A stretch of DNA of 64,000 nucleotides from contig CAVXYY010000016.1 of the NCBI GenBank assembly GCA_963766195.1, positions 62,001-126,000 of the forward strand, in the 5' to 3' direction. Numbering within the stretch: position 1 is the first letter of the stretch; each line of letters opens with the position of its first letter. Below the pieces are notes generated by a model that saw only the letters and a program-made list of their open reading frames with translations, ran no database searches and was not told the DNA's origin. Made by a program: the position numbers and the translations under genes. Positions 28,951 to 36,776 of the stretch are shown here, piece by piece. This stretch comes from JAHEFT01 sp963766195. Lineage in GTDB: Bacteria; Pseudomonadota; Gammaproteobacteria; Xanthomonadales; SZUA-36.

Positions 28951-29897
28951 TGTCCGGCCCCGACAAGCTTCCGCCGGCCATTTTCCTGATGGGCCCGACA
29001 GCTTCCGGTAAAACCGCGCTCGCGGTGGAATTAAGGAAGCGTTTTCCGGTTGATATCATCAGTGTCGATTCGGCACTGGTTTTCCGCGGCATGGACATCG
29101 GGACCGCAAAACCTGATGCCGAGACCCTGCGTATTGCCCCGCATGCATTGATCAATATCCGTGAGCCGGAGGAAGTCTATTCGGCTGCGGATTTCCGGTC
29201 GGATGCGCTGGCCGAGATGTCGGATATCACGCAACGGGGCAGGGTGCCGCTCCTGGTCGGCGGGACCATGCTGTATTTCCACGCGCTCGCTCGCGGGCTG
29301 GCCACACTTCCCGCGGCCGATGCCGGTGTCAGGCAAGCCATCGAGAAACAGGCCCGGGATGACGGCTGGCCCGCCCTGCATTCCCGGCTGGCTGAACAGG
29401 ATCCTGAAATTGCCGGGCGGATCCATCCCAACGACCCGCAGCGAATTTCCAGGGCGCTGGAAGTGATCGAACTGACCGGCAAAAAAATGAGCCGGTTGCA
29501 GCGCGAGCAGGAGCAGCAGGACCTGGACTACCGGGTGCTGAGGATCGTGGCCTGTCCGCAGCCGCGCGCGGTGCTGCACCAGCGTATCGAACTCCGCTAC
29601 CGGCAAATGCTCGCGGAAGGGTTCCTGGAAGAGATGCAAACACTCAGAAAACGCAAGGGTCTCAGGCGGGATATGCCCTCCATGAGATGCGTCGGCTACC
29701 GGCAGGCCTGGAGTTATCTGGAGGGCGAAATCAGCCTCGAGGAGATGTGCCAAAAAGCCCTTGCAGCCACCCGCCAGCTGGCCAAAAGGCAGATCACCTG
29801 GTTGAGGCGTGAAACCGACGCCCTGTGGTATGATTCAGTTGCGGCAAAGGAGCAGGATTCCGTGGTCCTGGAAGTTGAAAAATTCCTTGAAAATTAA
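28950..29897 (+). CDS. miaA: tRNA dimethylallyltransferase
   Basis: Adds the dimethylallyl group to A37 of tRNAs reading U-starting codons. ATG 28950 overlaps the mutL stop (TGATG), which fixes the start and implies coupling. Motifs: MGPTASGKTALAVELRK (P-loop), DSALVFRGMDIGTAKPD, a VGGTMLYFHAL strand, and KRQITWLRRE near the end. It is 315 aa. The order mutL-miaA-hfq is conserved in gammaproteobacteria. Confidence 0.96.
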   Translation: MSGPDKLPPAIFLMGPTASGKTALAVELRKRFPVDIISVDSALVFRGMDIGTAKPDAETLRIAPHALINIREPEEVYSAADFRSDALAEMSDITQRGRVPLLVGGTMLYFHALARGLATLPAADAGVRQAIEKQARDDGWPALHSRLAEQDPEIAGRIHPNDPQRISRALEVIELTGKKMSRLQREQEQQDLDYRVLRIVACPQPRAVLHQRIELRYRQMLAEGFLEEMQTLRKRKGLRRDMPSMRCVGYRQAWSYLEGEISLEEMCQKALAATRQLAKRQITWLRRETDALWYDSVAAKEQDSVVLEVEKFLEN

Positions 29898-29981
29898 TGC
29901 TGCTGAACCAAGATAGTCGTGGACCTGCCTTTTTCCGGCCGGAAAAGCCAGGCGACGCCAAAAATAAAATGGAGAACGGAC

Positions 29982-30218
29982 ATGTCAAAAGGTCAGTCAT
30001 TACAAGAACCATTCCTCAATGCACTGCGCAGGGAGCGCGTGCCTGTGTCCATATACCTCGTCAATGGCATCAAGCTGCAGGGCCAGATCGAGTCCTTTGA
30101 CCAATTCGTCGTTTTGCTGAAAAATTCGGTCAGCCAGATGATCTACAAGCACGCCATTTCGACCGTGGTCCCGGCCCGGAACGTACGCGTGTTTGAAGAG
30201 GAAGATGATCAGGATTAG
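29982..30218 (+). CDS. hfq: RNA chaperone Hfq
   Basis: The hexameric Sm-like chaperone for small RNAs. ATG 29982 follows GGAGAACGG and gives the canonical start MSKGQSLQEPFLNALRRERV. Sm1 is VSIYLVNGIKLQGQIESFDQ and Sm2 contains MIYKHAISTVVPAR. It is 78 aa with a short acidic tail (EEEDDQD), lacking the long disordered C-terminus of E. coli Hfq. Confidence 0.98.
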   Translation: MSKGQSLQEPFLNALRRERVPVSIYLVNGIKLQGQIESFDQFVVLLKNSVSQMIYKHAISTVVPARNVRVFEEEDDQD

Positions 30219-30240
30219 GGCGTGTTGACAGGCCCAAGCT

Positions 30241-31533
30241 TTGATTGACCGCGCCGAGCGCGGTAATCGCGCGGTAATTCTGCACCCTGAATTCCGCTTG
30301 ACGGGACCTGATGCCCTGGATGAGTTCCAGGAACTCGCACGGTCGGCAGGGGCTGAAATCGTTGGCATCGTGACGGCTCCACGTGACCGTGTTGAAGCCC
30401 GTTTTTTCGTCGGTAAAGGTAAAATCGAGGAGCTGGCGGGGCAGGTCGAGGAGACTGGCGCCGACCTGATCCTGGTCAGCCAGTCGTTGAGTGCAGTCCA
30501 GGAAAGGAACATCGAAAAAGCCTGCCAGTGCCGCGTGCTTGACCGGGCTACACTGATTCTTGACATTTTTGCCCAGCGGGCACAGTCCTATGAAGGCAAA
30601 CTGCAGGTGGAACTGGCCCAGTTACGCCACCTGTCAACGCGCCTGATTCGCGGCTGGACCCATTTGGAGCGGCAAAAAGGCGGTATCGGACTGCGTGGAC
30701 CGGGTGAAACCCAGCTGGAAACCGACCGCCGCCTGATCGGCGTGCGCATCCGCCAATTGAATGCCCGGCTGGACAAGGTCGCCCGGCAGCGCGACCAGAG
30801 CCGGCGGCAACGGCTGCGTTCCCGCGCCCCCCTGGTGGCGCTGGTGGGTTACACCAACGCCGGAAAGTCCACGCTGTTCAACAAGCTCACCGGCGCGTCG
30901 GTGGGCGAGGAAGACATGTTGTTCGCCACGCTGGATCCAACGGTTCGCCGGATGCAGGGGATGCATTGCGGAGATGTGTTGCTGGCTGATACCGTGGGGT
31001 TTGTCAGCGATCTTCCGCATGAACTGATCGCCGCCTTTCGCGCCACCTTGCAGGAAGCGCGTGAGGCTGACCTGCTGCTGCACGTCACGGATGTGTCCGA
31101 CCCCTACCGGATGGAACGGCAACACGATGTGGAAGATGTGCTCGAATCGATCGGGGTGGATAACATTCCGGTGATCCGGGTCTACAACAAGATTGATCGC
31201 TGCGAGCAGCAGGCCACGGTCAACCGGGACGAGAACGGGATGCCTGTCAGTGTCAGCATTTCGGCCCGTACTGGCGAAGGGATCGATGCACTGCGTGAAG
31301 TCATCAGTGATTGTTTGGCCAGCGAGCGAATTAACCGGTGGATCGAGCTGAAAGGCGAGGATGGCAAGTTTCGCGCCCACTTATTTGAATTGGGTGTGGT
31401 CAGTGAGGAACGAATAGCGGAAAATGGTTCATGGTTACTGCACGTTGACGTGCCGCGGGAAACCGCCGAACGCCTGGCCCGGTTGCCAGGAACAGAAGGA
31501 AAAGTTGCAGCCATTACGCTGTTGACACCTTGA
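30241..31533 (+). CDS. hflX: Ribosome-associated GTPase HflX
   Basis: A GTPase that rescues or splits ribosomes. It is 430 aa. The glycine-rich N-terminal domain includes RDRVEARFFVGKGK and RHLSTRLIRGWTHLERQKGGIGLRGPGETQLE. The G domain has VGYTNAGKSTLFN (G1), DTVGFVSDLP (G3) and NKID (G4). The only in-frame start after a stop at 30226 is TTG 30241. It follows hfq by 22 bases. Confidence 0.96.
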   Translation: MIDRAERGNRAVILHPEFRLTGPDALDEFQELARSAGAEIVGIVTAPRDRVEARFFVGKGKIEELAGQVEETGADLILVSQSLSAVQERNIEKACQCRVLDRATLILDIFAQRAQSYEGKLQVELAQLRHLSTRLIRGWTHLERQKGGIGLRGPGETQLETDRRLIGVRIRQLNARLDKVARQRDQSRRQRLRSRAPLVALVGYTNAGKSTLFNKLTGASVGEEDMLFATLDPTVRRMQGMHCGDVLLADTVGFVSDLPHELIAAFRATLQEAREADLLLHVTDVSDPYRMERQHDVEDVLESIGVDNIPVIRVYNKIDRCEQQATVNRDENGMPVSVSISARTGEGIDALREVISDCLASERINRWIELKGEDGKFRAHLFELGVVSEERIAENGSWLLHVDVPRETAERLARLPGTEGKVAAITLLTP

Positions 31534-31588
31534 TTAATGCGGGTGCCAAGCCCAAATTGAGTGAACAAATCAGTCTCAGGAGACACAC

Positions 31589-32725
31589 ATGCCCTGGAAA
31601 GAACCCGGCAAGGGTGACAAGGACCCCTGGAATTCAGGAGGCCAGCAACCCCCCGATCTGGAAGAAGTCTTCCGCAATGTAAACAACCGCCTGCGATCCA
31701 TTTTTGGCGGCGGTGGCGGCGGTGGTAAAAACCGAAAATCCGATTCCAGCGGCGTCGGCGGAATGATCGGCATTGTCCTGGTTGCACTCGTCCTGTGGGT
31801 TGGCTGGGACTCCGTGCACATCGTGGACCAGGCTGAACAGGGTGTGGTACTGCGTTTCGGCAAGTACAACCGGACTTTGTCGCCCGGCATCAATCTGACC
31901 CTGCCACGTCCGATAGAGACGTTGCTGGTGGTCAATGTCAGCAACGTACGGTCCATTGAAGACCGTGGGCACATGCTGACCCAGGATGAAAACCTGGTGG
32001 AGTTTATCTATAAAGTCCAGTTCCGCGTAGCTTCAGCCCAGGACTTCCTGTTCAAGGTTCGTGATCCCGAACTGACTGTCAAATCAGCCGCCGAAAGCGC
32101 GCTGCGGGAATCGGTCGGAACCAACCGCCTGGATGCGATCCTCGAAGGAGCACAACGCGAAAAGGTCCGGATCGAAACCCAGCGCGTGCTGCAGGAAACA
32201 CTGGATCGCTACCAGGCCGGCATCCAGGTCACCCAGGTAAACTTTGTAGACGTCAACGTGCCTGCCCAGGTGCGTGAAGCTTATTCAGACGTGATCCGCG
32301 CCCGCGAAGACCGGGAGCGTTTCATCGAGGAGGCGCGGGTGCATGCCAACAGCGTGGTCCCTGAAGCACGCGGCCAGGCGGCCCGAATCATTCAGGAAGC
32401 CGAGGGCTACAAAGCCTCCACCGTGGCGCTGGCCAACGGTGAGGCGTCGCGGTTTATACTGATGTTGAATGAATACCTGAAAGCGCCTGAAATCACCCGG
32501 AAACGACTGTATCTGCAGACCATGGAAAATGTGTATGCCCGTTCCCAGAAGGTTTTGCTGGATGCTGAAAGCAGCGGCAATATTCTCTATCTTCCGTTGG
32601 ATCAGCTAGGTGGTGGATCGAGTTCCGCCAAGGCCTTGTTGCCGCCGGTGCTGACACCCGATTCCGGGCCGGTCGGTGAAAATTCGGCGAGCAGCCGCAC
32701 ATCACGCAGGGAGGGCCGGCAATGA
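31589..32725 (+). CDS. hflK: FtsH protease modulator HflK
   Basis: An SPFH/stomatin protein that with HflC caps the FtsH protease in the membrane. The 378-aa product has a Gly/Asn-rich cytosolic N-terminus (residues 1-50), one membrane segment (MIGIVLVALVLWVGWDSVHIV), the SPFH domain with VLRFGKYNRTLSPGINLTLP, and a coiled C-terminal half rich in Arg, Glu and Ala. Its stop overlaps hflC (ATGA at 32722). Confidence 0.96.
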   Translation: MPWKEPGKGDKDPWNSGGQQPPDLEEVFRNVNNRLRSIFGGGGGGGKNRKSDSSGVGGMIGIVLVALVLWVGWDSVHIVDQAEQGVVLRFGKYNRTLSPGINLTLPRPIETLLVVNVSNVRSIEDRGHMLTQDENLVEFIYKVQFRVASAQDFLFKVRDPELTVKSAAESALRESVGTNRLDAILEGAQREKVRIETQRVLQETLDRYQAGIQVTQVNFVDVNVPAQVREAYSDVIRAREDRERFIEEARVHANSVVPEARGQAARIIQEAEGYKASTVALANGEASRFILMLNEYLKAPEITRKRLYLQTMENVYARSQKVLLDAESSGNILYLPLDQLGGGSSSAKALLPPVLTPDSGPVGENSASSRTSRREGRQ

Positions 32726-33591
32726 TCCGACCAGTTGTTTTAATCCTGATTGTCATCCTGGGTGTGTTGGGTCTTTCCAGCCTGTTCACAGTCAATGAGA
32801 CCGAATACGCCATCAAGTTCCAGTTGGGCCGTGTTATCAAGTCCGACTTCACCCCGGGCCTGCACGTCAAGGTTCCTTTCGTCAACAACGTGCTCAAGTT
32901 CGAAAAACGGCTTCTGACGCTGGACACCAACGCGGAACAGATGCTTACTTCAGAGGCGAAATTCGTCGCAGTCGATTCTTTCGTCAAGTGGCGCATCATC
33001 GACGTGGAGCGGTTTTACACCTCGACCCAGGGCAACGAAGCGGTTGCACTGAGCCGGCTGGACAGTATTGTCAAAGACCGTATACGAAACCAGATCGCCA
33101 GCCGCACCCTGGTCCAGGTTATCTCCGAACAGCGCGTCACGACCATGCAGGATATTGCCCTGCAAGCCAACCTGGCGTCCGCGGAATTCGGCATCGAGGT
33201 AGTTGATGTGCGTATCAAGGCCATTGAGTTACCCGACGACGTTCGCGAGTCGGTATTTCGCAGGATGGCGGCAGACCGTCAGAAAGAGGCGAACCTGTAC
33301 CGTTTTGAAGGCCGCGAATCCGCTGAAAGAATCAGCGCCGGCGCCGACCGTGAAGTCCAGGTAATCCTGGCTGAAGCTCAGCGCGACGGGCAGACCCTGC
33401 GTGGCGAGGGCGATGCGATGTCGACCGAAATATACGCAAATGCCTATGGCCAGGACCAGGAGTTCTATGCGTTTTATCGCAGCCTGCAGGCTTATGGCAA
33501 CGCGTTTGGCGGCAGTGGCGACGTGATGGTGATGGACCCGAAGTCAAGTTTCTTCCAGTACTTCGGCAGCGAACAGCCTGAAAAGCCGTAA
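32722..33591 (+). CDS. hflC: FtsH protease modulator HflC
   Basis: The partner of HflK. It has 289 aa with an N-terminal membrane anchor (VVLILIVILGVLGLSSLFTV), then the SPFH domain (YAIKFQLGRVIKSDFTPGLHVKVPF) and coiled region (FRRMAADRQKEANLYRFEG). The 4-base overlap with hflK indicates translational coupling. Confidence 0.97.
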   Translation: MIRPVVLILIVILGVLGLSSLFTVNETEYAIKFQLGRVIKSDFTPGLHVKVPFVNNVLKFEKRLLTLDTNAEQMLTSEAKFVAVDSFVKWRIIDVERFYTSTQGNEAVALSRLDSIVKDRIRNQIASRTLVQVISEQRVTTMQDIALQANLASAEFGIEVVDVRIKAIELPDDVRESVFRRMAADRQKEANLYRFEGRESAERISAGADREVQVILAEAQRDGQTLRGEGDAMSTEIYANAYGQDQEFYAFYRSLQAYGNAFGGSGDVMVMDPKSSFFQYFGSEQPEKP

Positions 33592-33606
33592 CCCGGGTAC
33601 AGCGCG

Positions 33607-33789
33607 TTGATACAGGACCTGATGACGGCCTTCGCCCTCTTGTTGATTATCGAGGGCCTGCTGCCATTTTTCGCACCGAAATTCTGGCAGCAGGCCATGC
33701 AAAATTTGTCACAACAGCATCCCAAAACCATTCGCATCGGCGGCATCATCAGCATGCTCGCCGGTGCGGTCCTCCTTCAATTTACCTGA
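33607..33789 (+). CDS. yjeT: DUF2065 small membrane protein YjeT
   Basis: 60 aa with two hydrophobic helices (FALLLIIEGLLPFFAP and IGGIISMLAGAVLL), as in the YjeT family. It starts at TTG 33607 and lies between hflC and purA exactly as in E. coli. The function is unknown. Confidence 0.9.
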   Translation: MIQDLMTAFALLLIIEGLLPFFAPKFWQQAMQNLSQQHPKTIRIGGIISMLAGAVLLQFT

Positions 33790-33798
33790 TGAGTCCTC

Positions 33799-35095
33799 AT
33801 GAATAAGAGCATCGTAGTTCTCGGCACCCAGTGGGGGGACGAGGGAAAAGGAAAGATCGTTGATCTTCTGAGTCGGGACGCGGACGCCGTGGTTCGTTTC
33901 CAGGGTGGACACAACGCCGGCCACACGCTGGTCATTGACGGGCAGAAAACCGTGCTGCACCTGATCCCGGCAGGAATTCTCCAGCCGGACGTGGAGTGCC
34001 TGATCGGTAACGGCGTCGTGCTGTCGATGAAAGCGCTGCGGGAAGAAATCATAACGCTCGAGGCGAGGGGCCTGGAAGTTAAGTCACGGGTACGCATTTC
34101 ACCTGCCTGCGCCATAATCATGCCCTGGCATGAAATGCTGGACCGGGCCCGTGAAGAAGCGCGTGGCGACAAGGCGATTGGCACGACCTGCCGCGGAATT
34201 GGCCCGGCTTACGAGGACAAGGTGGCACGCCGCGGGTTGCGCACTACCGACCTGCTGAACCCCGAATTGCTCAGGGAAAAAATCGAACACGTCCTGGATT
34301 TCCACAACTTTGTGCTGACCCGGCGGTTTGGTATGCAGGCGCTTTCTGTAGAGGAAATGATCGACCACGCGCTGGAACTCGGCGCTTATTTTGCCGGCCA
34401 GGTCACGGATGTCAGTGGGCGACTGTACCAACTGCGCGATGAGGGCAAACGGATCATGTTCGAAGGCGCCCAGGGCAGCCTGCTGGACATCGACCATGGC
34501 ACTTACCCCTACGTGACCTCTTCGAACACCACGGTGGGCGGCGTGTGCACCGGGGCCGGCATCGGACCGGACGCCATTGACTACGTCCTGGGCATCACCA
34601 AGGCCTACGTCACGCGCGTCGGCGGCGGGCCTTTCCCCACCGAGTTGTTCGACGACAATGGCAAGCAACTGGCGAGCCGGGGCGATGAATTCGGCGCCAC
34701 CACCGGGCGGCCGAGGCGTTGCGGCTGGCTGGATGCGGTGGCACTGCGCCGCATGGCCAGACTGAACGGCGTGACCGGTTTCTGCGTCACCAAGCTGGAC
34801 GTGCTGGACGGCCTGGAGGAAATCAAAATCTGTACCGCCTACCGGCTGAAGGGTGAACTGCTGGACGCACCGCCGCTGGATGCCTCCAACTGGGCTGACC
34901 TGGAGCCGGTTTACCAGAGTTTTCCGGGCTGGACGGAGTCTTCACGAGGCGCTACTTCGCTGGCTGACTTGCCGGCCAATGCGCGCAGCTACCTCGAGGC
35001 GATGGAAGACCCTTTGCGGCGCCCCGGTTCACATCGTTTCGACCGGTCCTGACCGGCGCGAGAATATCATCATCAAGTATCCCTTCGACCTTTGA
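33799..35095 (+). CDS. purA: Adenylosuccinate synthetase (C-terminal frameshift)
   Basis: Joins IMP and aspartate with GTP to form adenylosuccinate. It starts VVLGTQWGDEGKGKIVDLLS (P-loop-like), then FQGGHNAGHTL, GTTCRGIGPAYEDK, FEGAQGSLLDIDHGTYPYVTSSN and TTGRPRRCGWLD. The direct frame stops at 35052. One surplus C in GACCC near 35013 diverts it; corrected, the family ending LCGAPVHIVSTGPDRRENII and YPFDL runs to 35095. It is the last gene of the hfq superoperon here. Confidence 0.95.
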
Positions 35096-35166
35096 ACCGT
35101 TCCGTTCGGGGCGGTTAAAAGCTGTTTTCCGGACTCACCGGGCCCCCAATTGTCAATCCGTTTCAC

Positions 35167-35215
35167 TTGATCTCGATCAGGTGAACCGGGGTTGTTTTTA
35201 AACTATAAAAACATA
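35167..35215 (+). promoter_or_regulatory. FNR/Anr-type site and promoter of the cytochrome module
   Basis: TTGATCTCGATCAG at 35167-35180 differs by one base from the FNR/Anr/Dnr consensus (TTGAT, four bases, ATCAA). A TATAAA box sits at 35204-35209. A transcript start near 35215 would place the site centre at -41.5, the classic class II activator position. A second AT-rich box (TATACT, 35224) lies downstream. It suggests induction under low oxygen or nitric oxide. Confidence 0.6.
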
Positions 35216-35273
35216 AATTAGAGTATACTAATATACATCGATTGAAGCGGTTTCATAGCGTTCTGGTGTCATC

Positions 35274-36776
35274 ATGAAAAACTCAAACAAAGGCTGGATT
35301 GCCGGTCTCATTTTCCTGCTTGTCCTGGTCTCTGTTCCTGTCTGGTACTTCACAAAAGCCCAGGCCGAGGCGGAGGTCCGCGTTGTCGACGCACCGTGGG
35401 ATTTCGTGCCGCGCAGGGCGGAGCCGGTAAACCACAAGGACCTCTTCGAAGGACCGTTCGAAACCGGGCAGCAGGTCACCCAAGCCTGCCTCACATGTCA
35501 CCAGGACGCGGCGGAGCAGGTCATGCACACGGCCCACTGGCGCTGGCAGTCGGAGCCCGTGATGATGGAAGGGCGTGATGAGCCGGTTGCGTTAGGTAAA
35601 AAGAACGCCATCAATAATTTCTGTATCGGGATCCAGGGTAACTGGTCCAGCTGTACGTCCTGCCATGCGGGTTACGGCTGGGAAGACGAGGATTTCGACT
35701 TTGAAGACAGTGCAAACGTCGATTGCCTGGTCTGTCATGACGGTAGCGGAGGCTACAAGAAAGGCAAGAGCGGGCTGCCGGCCGAGGGCGTGGACCTGCT
35801 GGCTGCTGCGCAAAGTGTTGGCTTGCCCAAGCGGGACAACTGCGGCGGCTGTCATTTTCGCGGCGGCGGCGGCGACGCGGTCAAGCACGGTGACCTGGAC
35901 GAAACGCTGTATAACCCGAGCGACGAACTCGATGTCCACATGGGCCGCTACGATTTTCAATGCGTGGATTGCCATCAGACCAAGGATCACGTCATCACCG
36001 GGCGTTCAATCTCGGTGAGTGTCGATAATGCAAACCAGATCGCCTGTACCGACTGCCACCAGCCGAACCTCCATGCCGACGAGCGCATCAACGCGCACCT
36101 GGACACGCTGGCCTGTCAGACCTGCCATATTCCTGCTGTCGCCAGGAAAGAGGCCACCAAGACCCATTGGGACTGGTCCAGCGCGGGTGACGACAGCCGT
36201 GAGGAAAGCACCCACGAATACCTGAAGATCAAGGGCAGTTTCATCTACGAGAAAAACCTCAGGCCCGAGTATTTCTGGTACAACGGCTTGGCGGATCGAT
36301 ACCTCCTCGGCGATCCGCTGGCCGTTGATGGCGAGACGCCCATGAACCCGCCGAAGGGTAATATTCATGACCCGTCGGCGCGCATCTGGCCCTTCAAGGT
36401 GCACCGTGCCACGCAACCCTACGACAGCAAGTTCAACTACCTGTTACAACCGGTCACGTCCGGTGAGGGCGGGTATTGGAAAGAATTCAATTGGGACCAG
36501 GCCTTCCGCCTGGGGGCCGAAGTTACCGGGCTGCCCTATAGCGGGGAATACGGTTTCGCCAATACGACGATGTTCTGGCCGCAAACCCACATGGTGGCGC
36601 CAAAAACCGAGGCTCTGCAGTGCCAGGCCTGTCATGCCGAGGGCGGGCGCATGGACTGGGAAGCGCTCGGATACCCGGGAGACCCGATCAAGTGGGGCAG
36701 CCGCGTACGTGCCAGGGAAGGGGACGCTGTAGGAGCGGCCCACGGCCGCGATTCCAAGCCAGCAGGAGCAAAATAA
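35274..36776 (+). CDS. Octaheme c-type cytochrome, tetrathionate reductase family
   Basis: A 500-aa exported or membrane-anchored cytochrome: an N-terminal hydrophobic segment (WIAGLIFLLVLVSVPVWYF) and exactly eight CxxCH sites (CLTCH, CTSCH, CLVCH, CGGCH, CVDCH, CTDCH, CQTCH, CQACH). Spacing and the segments NNFCIGIQGNWSSCTSC and ANTTMFWPQTHM resemble the Shewanella octaheme tetrathionate reductase (OTR) family, whose physiological substrate is debated (tetrathionate, nitrite, hydroxylamine). The last 16 residues are encoded by a GTAG repeat that is read through. A heptaheme/b561 protein follows, overlapping by one base. Confidence 0.85.
   Translation: MKNSNKGWIAGLIFLLVLVSVPVWYFTKAQAEAEVRVVDAPWDFVPRRAEPVNHKDLFEGPFETGQQVTQACLTCHQDAAEQVMHTAHWRWQSEPVMMEGRDEPVALGKKNAINNFCIGIQGNWSSCTSCHAGYGWEDEDFDFEDSANVDCLVCHDGSGGYKKGKSGLPAEGVDLLAAAQSVGLPKRDNCGGCHFRGGGGDAVKHGDLDETLYNPSDELDVHMGRYDFQCVDCHQTKDHVITGRSISVSVDNANQIACTDCHQPNLHADERINAHLDTLACQTCHIPAVARKEATKTHWDWSSAGDDSREESTHEYLKIKGSFIYEKNLRPEYFWYNGLADRYLLGDPLAVDGETPMNPPKGNIHDPSARIWPFKVHRATQPYDSKFNYLLQPVTSGEGGYWKEFNWDQAFRLGAEVTGLPYSGEYGFANTTMFWPQTHMVAPKTEALQCQACHAEGGRMDWEALGYPGDPIKWGSRVRAREGDAVGAAHGRDSKPAGAK
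36729..36753. repeat. GTAG-type REP half inside coding sequence
   Basis: GTAGGAGCGGCCCACGGCCG followed by CGATT, within the last codons of the octaheme gene. Here the TAG is out of frame, so translation passes through. Confidence 0.7.
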
